From positions 8,585,888 through 8,649,887 of the forward strand of contig OZ023209.1 in the NCBI GenBank assembly GCA_963995525.1: a stretch of 64,000 bases of DNA, given 5' to 3'. The notes below the pieces were generated by a model. That model searched no databases and had not been told where the DNA came from. It saw nothing but the letters and a program-made list of their open reading frames with translations. The first letter of the stretch is position 1; each line of letters begins with the position of its first letter. The stretch comes from Escarpia spicata. Lineage: Eukaryota; Annelida; Polychaeta; Sabellida; Siboglinidae. A program made the translations under genes and the position numbers. Positions 54,273-64,000 of this stretch are shown here, one piece after another.

Positions 54273-54708
54273 CTTCAACATGGCGAAAAGTGAAAAAAGA
54301 ATTATATTTATCCATAGCTCTGTCATGAAGTTTTAGAGTTATGCCTGTCACCTTCAGCTTTTCAAAATCCGGGAGATTCGAAATATTTCGTCAGGCTCGG
54401 CAGTTCTCTGTCGTGTTAGAGTGAAATTCGGAAAAAAAATGAAGTGGTGTTGGGAATTTTTCGTGAAACTCAATAGTATACTGGTGGTGTTCCTTAATTT
54501 CATTAATGTATTATGAGACATGTCCTTGTGTTTTATATGATTATTTAATTGAGGGAACTAGAGTCTTCCAGTATCGACATGCTGCAATTGCGTAGTTGAA
54601 TATTTTATTGAAATAATTTTTATGGCATATTATATATATATATAATGTGTAATCGTAAAATATATCACATATTTTGAAGTACTGGTAATATATGCAAGTA
54701 TTTTATAG

Positions 54709-54780
54709 AAATTGACGTCGATTCAACTTCTGAAGACCCCCATGATGATAGTACAGAGAATCCTCAACGACTACCTATGG
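54709..54780 (+). CDS. Unrecognised gene, internal exon a (72 bp)
   Basis: Acceptor TTTATAG, donor GTAACT. Encodes EIDVDSTSEDPHDDST then ENPQRLPMG, phase 1 on both sides. Confidence 0.6.
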
Positions 54781-55486
54781 GTAACTTAAGTTTTGTTTAA
54801 TTCTTGCATGTCCATTTCATTTGACACTTCTTTTTGCTGTGCTTAAATAACCTATCAAGCAAATCGACAGCTTATCCACTTATATATAAGTACCAAAACC
54901 TCATAAAAATATCGCTACTATATACACATGCATATTATGCATCGATATTTATAACTGGTGTAAAACCAAAACGCTTGACTGATTAATAGTGATATTTATT
55001 TTTAAGTAAACAATTTATCTATTTATTTTAACATACAAAACTAGCTTGCTTTAAACTGATGTTTGTTATTTTAAGTTATGTATTCCTGTGTTTTAAATGT
55101 TTTTATTTAATTTGTTAGTTTTATATACACGGCTGCAAACATTATTGGGTATGGCGGTATATAATAATAATTATTACATAGCATGTTCTAACTGACCCCT
55201 TATTAAGTGTGTTGTTCATTACCATGATGGTTGAGTATTGTATATGGATGAAGTAATACATTCAAATGTTTGTGTTATAGAAAGGTGTGAGGATTCAAGT
55301 TCGGATGACAATGGATTAGACATTCCCCAAAGAGGACCGTTGGGTAAATAAAACTTGTATACAGTAACATATTATCTACAAAAATATAATATAAATGTGT
55401 CGTCATACAATTAATATCATTTATTTATTATTCTTTTTAATTTTATACATTATTTATTATTGATATTATTTTTGCCTTTTTACACA

Positions 55487-55533
<47 letters not shown>

Positions 55534-56016
55534 CTTTATTAATAATGTATGCATTAATATTTTAGTAGGCCTAGTGTAATGCACCTCTGAGCTCCCTTAG
55601 TTATGGCACAAAAATGTGTTTTTACTATTAGTTACATATTCTATATGTATTTGTACTCATGGCTGGTTTAATTCAAAAACGTATGTGCTCACTAGTGACA
55701 TAATTATTCGTTAGCTTGAATTTACTTGAGTATAACGTTCGTGCACTACGGCAATGCAAGTCTCTCGTTATGTTATTCTGTATAATACATTTCAGCATCA
55801 CCAGACAGTCTGCCCAAGCGCAAAAGAATAGCGCGGTCAACGGAGGAAAGGGAAGCTGTGCCGCAGCACTTTATAAACGACGTCGCATTGAAACAGTTGC
55901 CAGGAAAGGCGGCAATTGAACGTGTGCGCGCTTCTGAGGCTGCCTTGAAGAACCGATCATGGGAAACTATAAAAGATTTTATTAGAAACCACATAGTCAG
56001 CGAGCAGCGCGTCTAA
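54709..56016 (+). CDS. Unrecognised gene, 3' end, three exons with phase-1 introns
   Basis: Three segments splice in frame: 54709-54780, 55281-55343 and 55796-56016 with a TAA stop. All introns are GT-AG and phase 1, and the first segment also opens in phase 1, so at least one upstream exon is missing. The first two exons are acidic and Ser-rich and look like copies of one another (both start Glu and end PQR-x-P-x-G). The last exon gives a basic stretch KRKRIARSTEEREAVPQHF, then LPGKAAIERVRASEAALKNR and SWETIKDFIRNHIV. It resembles the C-terminal tails of uncharacterised metazoan proteins; no function is assigned. AATAAA follows at 56060-56065. The 5' exons were not found. Confidence 0.7.
55281..55343 (+). 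CDS. Unrecognised gene, internal exon b (63 bp)
   Basis: Acceptor GTTATAG, donor GTAAAT. Encodes ERCEDSSSDDNGLDIPQRGP then LG, phase 1 on both sides. Similar in plan to exon a. Confidence 0.62.
55493..55531. repeat. (TA)n microsatellite
   Basis: TATATA run within the last intron of the unrecognised gene. Confidence 0.95.
55796..56016 (+). CDS. Unrecognised gene, terminal exon
   Basis: Acceptor CATTTCAG. 73 codons including the stop, with a basic start (LPKRKRIARS, a possible nuclear signal) and two predicted helices. Base composition is clearly richer in GC than the flanks, as expected of coding sequence. Confidence 0.72.
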
Positions 56017-56059
56017 CTTCTTGACATTGCAGTGTCTCCGGAATGGACGTATGATTTCA

Positions 56060-56065
56060 AATAAA
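56060..56065 (+). terminator. Poly-A signal AATAAA
   Basis: Lies 44 bases after the TAA at 56014-56016. A second AATAAA is near 56095. Confidence 0.6.
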
Positions 56066-56539
56066 GTAGACATGTAACTACATACATATGACTACAATAA
56101 ATGTTCACGTTGTATTAGTAGGCCTTCTTCGAATAAAAACATCATTTTTATTTCGTTAGATCCGATTCATTGCATAGTATGTATCCCAACTGTATACTAT
56201 TTGTATTTGTCCTCACATTGTGTGTTTAACTCTTCTTGTAGACTAACACATGTATCGTCACTTTGATTGAATGTACCCATACTCTGTATATATCACCATC
56301 TCTTACATATTGTGGAACGCGTCTCTCCCCCGCTGTGTAGTTATCATCACTATGTTGGAACTATGCATGTGTGTCCACATTTTGCAGTACCAATGTCCTG
56401 GTGTGGAAATCAATATGTGAGTCTCTTCGTTGACATCAGTGCATAATCCTCGCCACTGTATGTGTCCCATTAATTCGTGTTTTTGTTCTCGCTATGTGTG
56501 TATATTCTCGATCTGTGTGTGCATGTCATCTCTTCCCCA

Positions 56540-57720
56540 TCATTGTCATTGTCATCTTCACCATTTTCAGCTTCACCGTATTCATCGTCATTATCATAAA
56601 CGTCATCATCATACTCATCATCCTCTTCATCACAACTGCTGTCATCATCGTCATATTTACAATATTTTTCATCTTCATCTTAGTCACCATCTTAACAATT
56701 CATATGCATTACCGTCATCGTCTTCGTACTCTTCGTTTTAACTGTTATAATATTTTTCATCCTCTTCATTGTCAATGCCATCATCATCACCAACTTCGTC
56801 TTAATCGTTGCCATCATCACCTTCACTATCATACTTATAATTTATTTATCATCTTCGTGATCATCGTAATTTTTTTATTCATCATCATCGTCCTATTCAT
56901 AATATTCTTCATTACCATTTTTATCGTTATCTTCTGTCGTCTATTCCTTCATAATAATCATCACAATCTTCATCAGCATCTTCATCATCATCTCTCTTCG
57001 TTGTTTTCTACTCCTTCATCATAGTTTTCGTCTTCATCACATTCCCTATAATCTTTATCATCATCTTCACCACCATCATGAACTAAATTTTCTTCGTCAT
57101 CATTTTTATAATCTTCATCATAAATGCCATCATTATCTTCATATTTATCACTCTTATCAACATCATCATCTTCTTCGTTGTCGTCGTCTTCATCTTCACC
57201 ATATGCATCACCGTAATTGTATCATCTTCATTAACTTATTTTAATCGTCATCATCATATTCATCTTCGTGTCAATATCACCATCACGATCTTCGTCATCA
57301 TCACCACCATTGTCATCTTCATCGTCGTGATCATCTTCATAATCTTAGTATCCATCGTCCTCTGCATGACCTTCATCACCATAGCCATTATCTTTGTCAT
57401 GTTCACATTCTTCATCAAGTTAATCACCATCTTCATCATTATCTTCTTTCTTTTTCTTTTGTTTCTTCGTTATCATCATAATTATCATAGTCTTTGTCTT
57501 CATGTTCATCTTCATCATTTCCTTCGTAAGAATCTTCATCCTTTTAATCTTCGTTACGTCATTACCTTCGTCATTATAATCGTCATCATCTTCTTCTTCA
57601 TCGTTATCTACATTTTCAACATTTTGGTGTTCATCATCGTAATCATCATTGTCAGCATTTTCGTCGTCGTCATCTTCATAAAAATCATCTTCAACATAAT
57701 CTTCATCGTCATACGCGTGT
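56540..57720. repeat. TCATC/TCTTCA-rich degenerate simple repeat, about 1.2 kb
   Basis: Plus strand dominated by CATCATCTTCATCGTCATC-like words with no fixed register. The complementary strand is strongly purine-rich. Overlapping Ile/Val/Phe-rich or His-rich frames (56430-56741, 56494-57024, 57327-57734) are products of this bias, not genes. Confidence 0.92.
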
Positions 57721-58016
57721 TATTTAGTTCTTAGCCAACACACTTTGCGTCAACGTTTTGCAGGTATGTTGCCAAATAGTGTGTGTCCTCGGATTGACCA
57801 ATGGAGTCGGATACAACTTACACATGTGTGTCCTCACACTGGTACATTTGGTCGACAGAGTGAAAGTCGTCCAAACTCGGCGTCTAAGCACATACTAGTT
57901 ACAGTTACGCTCCGAAATTGGTGTATGGTAAAGGACAGCGCCGTACCTATAAAACTAAGCAGGTCCACACTCTGTAGATATGGGACGCACGTCCACGTTC
58001 TACATCTTCCACAAAC

Positions 58017-58082
58017 CTGTGTGCGTGTGTGTGTGTGCGTGTGTGTGTGTGTGTGTGTGTGCGTGCGTGCGTGTGTGTGTGT
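58017..58082. repeat. (GT)n microsatellite with GC interruptions
   Basis: GTGTGTGTGC-type run. Confidence 0.95.
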
Positions 58083-58436
58083 ATTATAAATATATACGTG
58101 TTGTACCCATTGGACAGAAGTCCTTAACATACTAAAACACTTAATGAAAGCTTGTTGTAAAAATAATTTTTCTTTACAGACGCATGAAGATTACGGTATG
58201 TCATGTTATGTTAATAAACAATCAAAGAAGAACTGAAGCAAATGTTCTAAATATACGCTGACCCGGTTGTCACTGTCTACCGACTTTGTCATCGGCAACT
58301 AAACCTTAATCCGCCATTTTGTTCGTGTGTTTCTTGTATTTCTTCAAAATAAGATTAACATTAACCGTATATTTGATTTTTGTTGTGAATATATATTATT
58401 ATTAATACTCTATCGAACGCGTGGACGCAAGCCCAT

Positions 58437-58525
58437 GCACACACGCACACGCACACGCACACGCACACGCACACGCACACGCACACGCACACGCACACGC
58501 ACACACACACACACACTCACACACA
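58437..58525. repeat. (CACACG)n then (CA)n microsatellite
   Basis: About eleven exact ACACGC hexamers followed by CA repeats. It would read Thr-Arg in one frame, an artefact. Confidence 0.95.
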
Positions 58526-58893
58526 CAAAGTAAAGTTCTTACGTATACGTATATTATAAGTTTACTTGTTCGGACAATGATCGCGTGCAGTGGCCGTTGA
58601 CAGCAGAGAAGAATGATGGTATTTACACCATTCCGTTAATTAATTTATTATTTGTATACTGGTTTGCGCGCATAAAATATGTTCGAATAAATAATAACCG
58701 CCGGTTAATCCAATACGGATAAGGACCGTGTGCCGAGAGAGATGGTGTTTGTTTTTAATTGCTATGTTGTCTGCTACTAATGTGTCTCATAAACTAACAT
58801 TATGACTTCATTAAATGCAACTGAATTTATAATATAATCCATGCTCGTCTAAGAGCACAACCTGTACTCCGCTACATATTGCCAATCTACGCC

Positions 58894-58970
58894 ATCGCAG
58901 CATCTGGACCTCATGGCATGCTGCTTCCATCGCAGCTTCCGGACCTCATGGCATGCTGCTTCCATCGGAT
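58894..58970. repeat. Tandem duplication, 39-bp unit x 2
   Basis: CATCGCAGCATCTGGACCTC with ATGGCATGCTGCTTC, then a second copy with CTTCCGG for ATCTGG. Confidence 0.9.
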
Positions 58971-58979
58971 TACATTAGA

Positions 58980-60540
58980 CTTCGTATCAAACGTCAATAA
59001 TACACGGGAGAGAGCCCCGGCTTTGAAATGCTAACCGAATCAAGGGAAGCACTTAGAGCGAAACAACGCCCTACTGATTGAAAATGTAATGTTTGCATTT
59101 GATCGATTGACACCCTCAAGGATTCGCTTGCGCTGCAGCGCGATGGGATCGCAATCTCATTACGGTGGTTTAATGGTTGATGTTCGCGTTTGAACTAATA
59201 TCACCACTCTGCTCTTTTATTAGTACAATTGTGTAATGCGTGATGCGTGGACAGTTTGCCACTATGAATATACACATACATATGTTGGCAACGAATTCAA
59301 TGATGTGCAAATAGCTCAAATTACGCCAGTAGTTACAAAAATAGCAAACTACCCACTTTAATTTGGCAAAAAGTAAACTGTCGTGTTTCGTTTATTTTGT
59401 TTAACTAAAATAAGCTGCACTGAATATCGACATCAGGCGTACTTCCACGAACTCAAAACACGCATCCGCACAGAGTGTCAACATTGTTCAAGCTATCCAC
59501 GAGTAATGACAATGAGTTATCAATACCAACACAAACAATTTAGTTTAGATGATTACAATTATGTGTTTATCGCAAAACGAAATTATTGTCTTAACATGTA
59601 ATTTAGTTGACAAAATAGGCACCCGCAATAATATATGTAAACGTGAACCGAACAATGGAGCTTCAGGAAACAACATAAACAACGCGTCTGTAATTGCTTG
59701 TATATAATCTGGTGTCATAATCTCGTGTAGTCGTCATGTTGAATACATTGACGTAGCTGTGACAACTTATATACACTAGGAGAAGGCCGGGCAAGAGGAA
59801 CCAGGAAGTGAAAGGAATCATCCTGAATAATTTGGACGCAGGCCACATACGGCGCACCAACTACAGGGTGTGAATACGTCATCAACATACATATTCATTC
59901 CACACACAACTAGTTTTTTGTTTCCGCTTCCGCTTAAAATGTTAATGAGAAGTACGTTTTTCACAAATTCCTAATGATTGTTTTTATACCTTCCAATCAC
60001 CGTTAAAACTGCTACAAGATACACTATTGATTCGTACTACCTGTTACGTTACGAGGTCGAACTAGCCTACACATTCTGGTAGAAATTTTCTATATATACT
60101 AATCATTTGAATTGGACAAAAGGAACCGAGCAAGAGGGACCGTGTTCGAGCGAGTGGCTTGTCGGTGTCGCTGGCTCGATCATTTTTGATATGAAGATGG
60201 CGGCGTGAGTGATGACGCTCCGTTTTGATTTGCCGAAATGAGTAAATTACCGTTCGTATAAAAATCGAGGGCAATAGAAAGCATACAAACGCTTTTTTTT
60301 CTCTCCAGTTTTGTTGTTGTAAACTGCAATTGGTGGCAGTCAATTTTGATGGTAATCCGATGCATAGGCCTGCTGCTGGAAAATGTTGTAACGTTCCCGG
60401 AAAAGTAGGCGGCCACACAGACCAGTAACTCAAGAGTCGTCTTTGCTGTGAAGTTCCTACTGTAGAAGGTAGAAAGGAGTGAGAACTATTATGATATGAT
60501 ATCCGCCAATCACTGCCAATGAGCCCACACAGTCCTAAAT
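58980..60540. other. Intergenic stretch before the signal-peptide gene
   Basis: No confident exon. A minus ORF of 176 codons (60062-60592) starts in a Cys/Val/Arg simple repeat and shows no motif. AAGATGGCGGCG near 60193-60204 resembles a YY1 site of housekeeping promoters, so a transcription start near here cannot be excluded. Confidence 0.35.
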
Positions 60541-60555
60541 CCTGTGTTGCCCGCA

Positions 60556-60600
60556 CATATACACGCACGCACGTATGCACGCACGCTCGCACGCATGCGA
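60556..60600. repeat. CACGCA-rich simple repeat
   Basis: ACGCACGCACGTATGCACGC-type run. Confidence 0.85.
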
Positions 60601-60649
60601 AAACTGAAAATAGCCTACGTTAAAAAAAAATCTCGTAAAGAATGCATGT

Positions 60650-61024
60650 ATTATTCATTGTGAAGAGCAGCGGGACATCTGCCCGCGAGAGACGCACCAG
60701 ACGCCGCTACCCGAGTCGCGCGTTAACTTTCATCAGCAGATGATACCTGATTGTGTGGTATTGAACGTTGGAATTAGGAGGCAGCGCGTCTTCGACTGAC
60801 GAGCCGTCGGTTGGGTCTTGCACACGCCTATTAATATCCCCGTGTGCACTCGCTTAGACCGACGTCAGACTGGCCGGGACATCGCAAGTTCTAGCAGAGC
60901 CACGCGGTGTCAGAACGGAGGACAAGCCGGGGTGGTTCGTTGCCGAGATCGCTATCAGCCGTTGTGATTTTGTATAGTTAATTCGATTTGTCCATGTTAA
61001 TGTAACATATTTGTCGTTCGCGAA
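60650..61024 (+). promoter_or_regulatory. GC-rich 5' UTR / promoter of the signal-peptide gene
   Basis: A 370-bp stretch with many CpG (for example GACGCACCAGACGCCGCTAC, GACTGACGAGCCGTCGG), distinct from the AT-rich flanks and ending at a well-placed start codon. This fits a CpG-rich first-exon region. Confidence 0.45.
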
Positions 61025-61112
61025 ATGGGTTTGCTGTACAACGGAGCCAAACAGCCGCAGTTGATTGTGTTCATGGCTACGTGTTTGTGTTGGCTGCTTG
61101 CGAGAGGACAGG
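61025..61112 (+). CDS. Signal-peptide exon of the CUB-like gene
   Basis: ATG in GCGAAATGG context; hydrophobic core [14 protein letters not shown]; donor GTGAGT after CAGG. Phase 1. Confidence 0.75.
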
Positions 61113-63296
61113 GTGAGTACATATGACGTCATGTCATGTTATGTGTGACGTCATAGTGCAGATGACGTCATGTTATATAGAGCGTTATATGATGAAATAA
61201 GATTTAGCCAAAGCATTTAAATGATAAAAATCAGGAAACATAATACCATTTTGCATACTCGCAACTAATCGTTCACTATTTTTATACCGATGTTACATAG
61301 TAAGATAGAATGCAATTAAATTTAGCGAATTATTTTATGTAAAACATGTTTAAAAATATCATAATATACTATTTATCTTAGTAAATATAATGAGGTTGTT
61401 TCCTTTTTCGTGGATATAGTTCTTTATATAAAATAATATGTTGAACAATAAACATACGTATTATTATGTTATTCGTTTTTTAAATGTGCATCTAAAACTT
61501 TCTCATGTTCTTACAAACATGTATGCATGTTACCTTAGATCTTGCTGATGGTAGATCTTGCAACCGTGTTAAATAATGAAGGAATCAACGATTTGTTAGT
61601 GTTTTGACATTAGTTAATGCGACATGTTGAGACAAAGAGCGTAGCTACCAAGCGTTCGTAGTGTTGTATGACAACGCAGCTACAGCTCACACGATTACCG
61701 CGTCGTTGTCGCATGTCAACTAAGCAATTTCGTCCAGCGTCAACGCGCGTGTAACTCAATGCACTTAGTCGATTGACTGCATTTGTGACGGCAATTCAAT
61801 CAATAGTAGTGTTTTAAAACAGCAGAGCTGGCAAGCAGTTAACGTCACAGCCTTTGTTTAAATGTCCCACTCGTCCTTCGCAGCTCATAATGCTCTCGTC
61901 GGCGTTTTATGCAATACGAAATCCACGTATAAGACATTAGTGTTTAAAGCTGCTTCCTCAGCTTGTTTTTTCCATCGCCAATCCGGTTCTTTTATCTCGT
62001 GGCGTGTAGTAGGTGAACAGCTTAAGTAATATGGGCAATCTGTTTAATAAAAAATGCATATTTTTATCATTTAAATTATTTCGGTCGTCACATCCGGTCG
62101 TTAATTGCTCAACAAATGTCAATTTCCGACGGACATTTCACCCAAATTCATTTAACGAAACACGTGCATCACTTGTGTACATTTACACAGCGCCGTAGAC
62201 TTTCCAAAATACGTCGTCGTGATCGACAATTGTCTCTGGCTAGATTGCACTTTTATCCATCAATTTAGCTGATTCGATGACATAAGCACTCGCACAAAAA
62301 ATTGCAAACCTGTCTTATAAACAAACTGGCCGTGAGTTGAACCCGGGCGAAGATTGAATATAGACGAGACTGTGTTTGGCTAAATCGACATTTCCCGACA
62401 CAAATCTCGAACTGACCAGGTCGGAATTAACGTTATAGCTTATATGTTAATGTCACCGAAACGAAATCAAAAATACCTCAAAAGCAACTACCGTATGACA
62501 GTGAATACTAGGTAGGTTCACTTTTTCGTGAACTCCTTCCGTAACGTAAGGAGCAACAAAATGAACTGAGGGAGTAGTTTTATATCACAAACATCTCGAA
62601 CGTCGGTACAATGAGTTTGTGTTTACAACAGCCACTGACTACTGCAACTTGACGGTGCACGGACGGAGGTACGCGGCTGGCTACTTCGGTCCTACTGTCA
62701 TGCGATCGCCGCCTGTCAGCTACAGACAGCTCGGCACTGCCGTCTTCTGTCGCTATGTCTTCCAGGGTAAGACAAGCCCACTCATCAGTATTTGACGACG
62801 GCATTCTGTGTGATGTCGAAAGTAATTCACATATTGATCTGAGTGTGTTGTTGTTGTGTCGTGCAACAGTTATACATCTACGAGGACAAATGTTCTTACT
62901 ACATAAATCAAATGTGTTTTTCTGAGAAACCCTCCCTTTTTGTGATATCATAATTATTTTATATATTTATTTAATATATATTATATATATAATTATAAGC
63001 TGGATTATCTTGATCAGTGATTGATACAAGTATATATATCCTTACATACATACATACATGCATACATGCACACATGCACACATGCACACATGCACACATG
63101 CACACATGGACACATGCACACATGCACACATGCACACATGCACACATGCACACATGCACACGTGCACACGTGCACACGTGCACACGTACACACGTGCACA
63201 CATGCACACATGCACACATACACACATACACACATACACACATACACACACATCCACACAGCCACACATACACGCACACGCAAGGACGGACGCGCG

Positions 63297-63356
<60 letters not shown>

Positions 63357-63544
63357 TATGCATACGATATCAACAGTTAGTCGCTAGTCGAATAAGTGTT
63401 CCTTCTAACTATTTAGTATATGATAGTCTTAATAGCTCAATACCATGTCACTGCTTGTCTCTTTGAAGGTCAGCCTGACACACAACGCATCATACTAAAG
63501 GTGCGACTGCTGTCTGTCGGAACCTATGATGCACAACGACGGAG
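61025..63544 (+). CDS. Secreted or membrane protein with CUB-like module, 5' part
   Basis: Three exons join in frame: 61025-61112, 62632-62766 and 63469-63544. The first gives a 29-residue leader, [12 protein letters not shown] then [17 protein letters not shown], with a clear hydrophobic core and small residues before a probable cleavage site. The next two give [40 protein letters not shown] and [21 protein letters not shown] Cys, a Gly-Tyr-Phe turn, then C-x-Y-x-F-x-G and an R-I-x-L-x-V strand are the plan of a CUB domain. The first intron is phase 1, usual for extracellular modules. The start has a G at -3 and G at +4. The gene continues beyond the right edge; no symbol is assigned. Confidence 0.75.
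61113..62631 (+). other. CUB-like gene intron 1
   Basis: 1.5 kb of unique-looking sequence. No other exon with correct phase was found. Confidence 0.5.
62632..62766 (+). CDS. CUB-like gene exon 2
   Basis: Acceptor TTACAACAG, donor GTAAGA, 135 bp, phase 1 to phase 1. Encodes [20 protein letters not shown] and [15 protein letters not shown]. Contains an N-glycosylation sequon (NLT). The minus-strand ORF over this exon is its shadow. Confidence 0.78.
63040..63353. repeat. ACACATGC / ACACGTGC / (CA)n compound repeat
   Basis: About twenty CACACATG octamer-like units, then CACACGTG, CACATA, a short CG run and a (CA)n tail at 63303-63352. The 100-150 codon Cys/Val- or Thr/His-rich frames here are artefacts. 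Confidence 0.97.
63469..63544 (+). CDS. CUB-like gene exon 3
   Basis: Acceptor TTTGAAG, donor GTAAAC. Encodes [20 protein letters not shown] then DAQRR, leaving phase 2. It follows CRYVFQ naturally in a CUB-like strand pattern. Confidence 0.75.
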
Positions 63545-63596
63545 GTAAACTACTTTTAGTTTTAGAAGCGCTATTGCAAACGTGACAGCACTGTTA

Positions 63597-64000
63597 GAGC
63601 ACCACGGTCATTGTGATTACGATGTTGACAATAGCAGTGTGTACAGCACCACGGTCATTGTGATTACGATGTTGACAATAGCAGTGTGTACAGAACCACG
63701 GTCATTGTGATTACGATGTTGACAATAGCAGTGTGTACAGCGCCACGGTCATTGTGATTACGATGTTGACAATAGCAGTGTGTACAGCGCCACGGTCATT
63801 GTGATTACGATGTTGACAATAGCAGTGTGTACAGCGCCACGGTCATTGTGATTATGATGTTGACAATAGCAGTGTGTACATCACCACGGTCATTGTGATT
63901 ACAATGTTGACAATAGCAGTGTGTACAGCACCACGGTCATTGTGATTACGATGTTGACAATAGCAGTGTGTACAGCGCCACGGTCATTGTGATTACGATG
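63597..64000 (+). repeat. 47-bp minisatellite, running off the right edge
   Basis: At least eight units of AGCACCACGGTCATTGTGAT, TACGATGTTGACAATAGCAG and TGTGTAC with single-base variants. It begins 52 bp after the exon 3 donor of the CUB-like gene. Confidence 0.97.

Noticed and set aside
56430..57734. ORFs that look like multi-pass membrane proteins or His-rich proteins
   Set aside because: The hydrophobicity comes from reading TCATC/ATCTTC repeats. No conserved motif, start context or splice structure.
57757..57768. Recursive splice site TTTTGCAG|GTATGT
   Set aside because: The motif is present but no gene is known to span it; one hit in 64 kb is expected by chance.
58180..58195. 16-bp microexon between TTTACAG and GTATGT
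   Set aside because: Both borders look good, but no adjoining exon of matching phase supports it.
60062..60592. 176-codon minus-strand ORF
   Set aside because: Begins in a CACGCA simple repeat, has no motif and lies next to the CpG-rich leader of the plus-strand gene.
62580..62951. 123-codon minus-strand ORF
   Set aside because: It is the shadow of CUB-like exon 2, whose plus-strand splice sites and phase are far better supported.
62971..63466. Long Cys/Val- and Thr/His-rich ORFs
   Set aside because: They are translations of CA/CACATG simple repeats, open in nearly every frame.

Overview
The window looks like a repeat-rich, AT-rich, intron-dense metazoan nuclear genome. The evidence is many short exons with GT-AG borders, APE-type LINEs, hAT and TTAA-type DNA transposons, and long minisatellites. 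The style of the dispersed repeats suggests a marine invertebrate, possibly a mollusc or another lophotrochozoan, but I cannot fix the taxon. No viral, plasmid or prokaryotic genes were seen.

Two conserved genes lie head to head. On the minus strand (2857-9817) is the 5' half of XRCC5 (Ku80): a candidate first exon and five confident exons covering the N-terminal vWA-like domain. Its remaining exons lie beyond the left edge. On the plus strand (16012-48163) is a complete 20-exon AGPS gene (alkylglycerone-phosphate synthase, ether-lipid synthesis). It joins in frame to 637 residues and ends in -SKL, a PTS1 signal. Intron 13 is a GC-AG intron.

The AGPS introns hold three large arrays: a 29-bp unit over 7.9 kb in intron 3, a 40-bp unit over 1.4 kb in intron 4 that includes copies of the exon 4 splice donor, and a 43-bp unit over 3.5 kb in intron 17. 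A 50-bp triplication copies the exon 6 donor. Several DNA transposons with readable target-site duplications also lie here.

Between the two genes is a nested insertion: a degenerate 3.3-kb LINE (10595-13912, minus) sits inside an AT-rich palindromic element (10546-14743) with matching 12-bp duplications. The region from 48.9 to 54.1 kb is a graveyard of LINE and hAT fragments.

Two further genes were assembled from short exons. One is the 3' end of an unrecognised gene (54709-56016, plus), with three exons whose introns are all phase 1. The other is the 5' end of a secreted or membrane protein with a signal-peptide exon and a CUB-like module (61025-63544, plus), running off the right edge. 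The rest of the right side is simple repeat: a TCATC-rich tract at 56.5-57.7 kb, CA/CG runs, and a 47-bp minisatellite reaching the window end.
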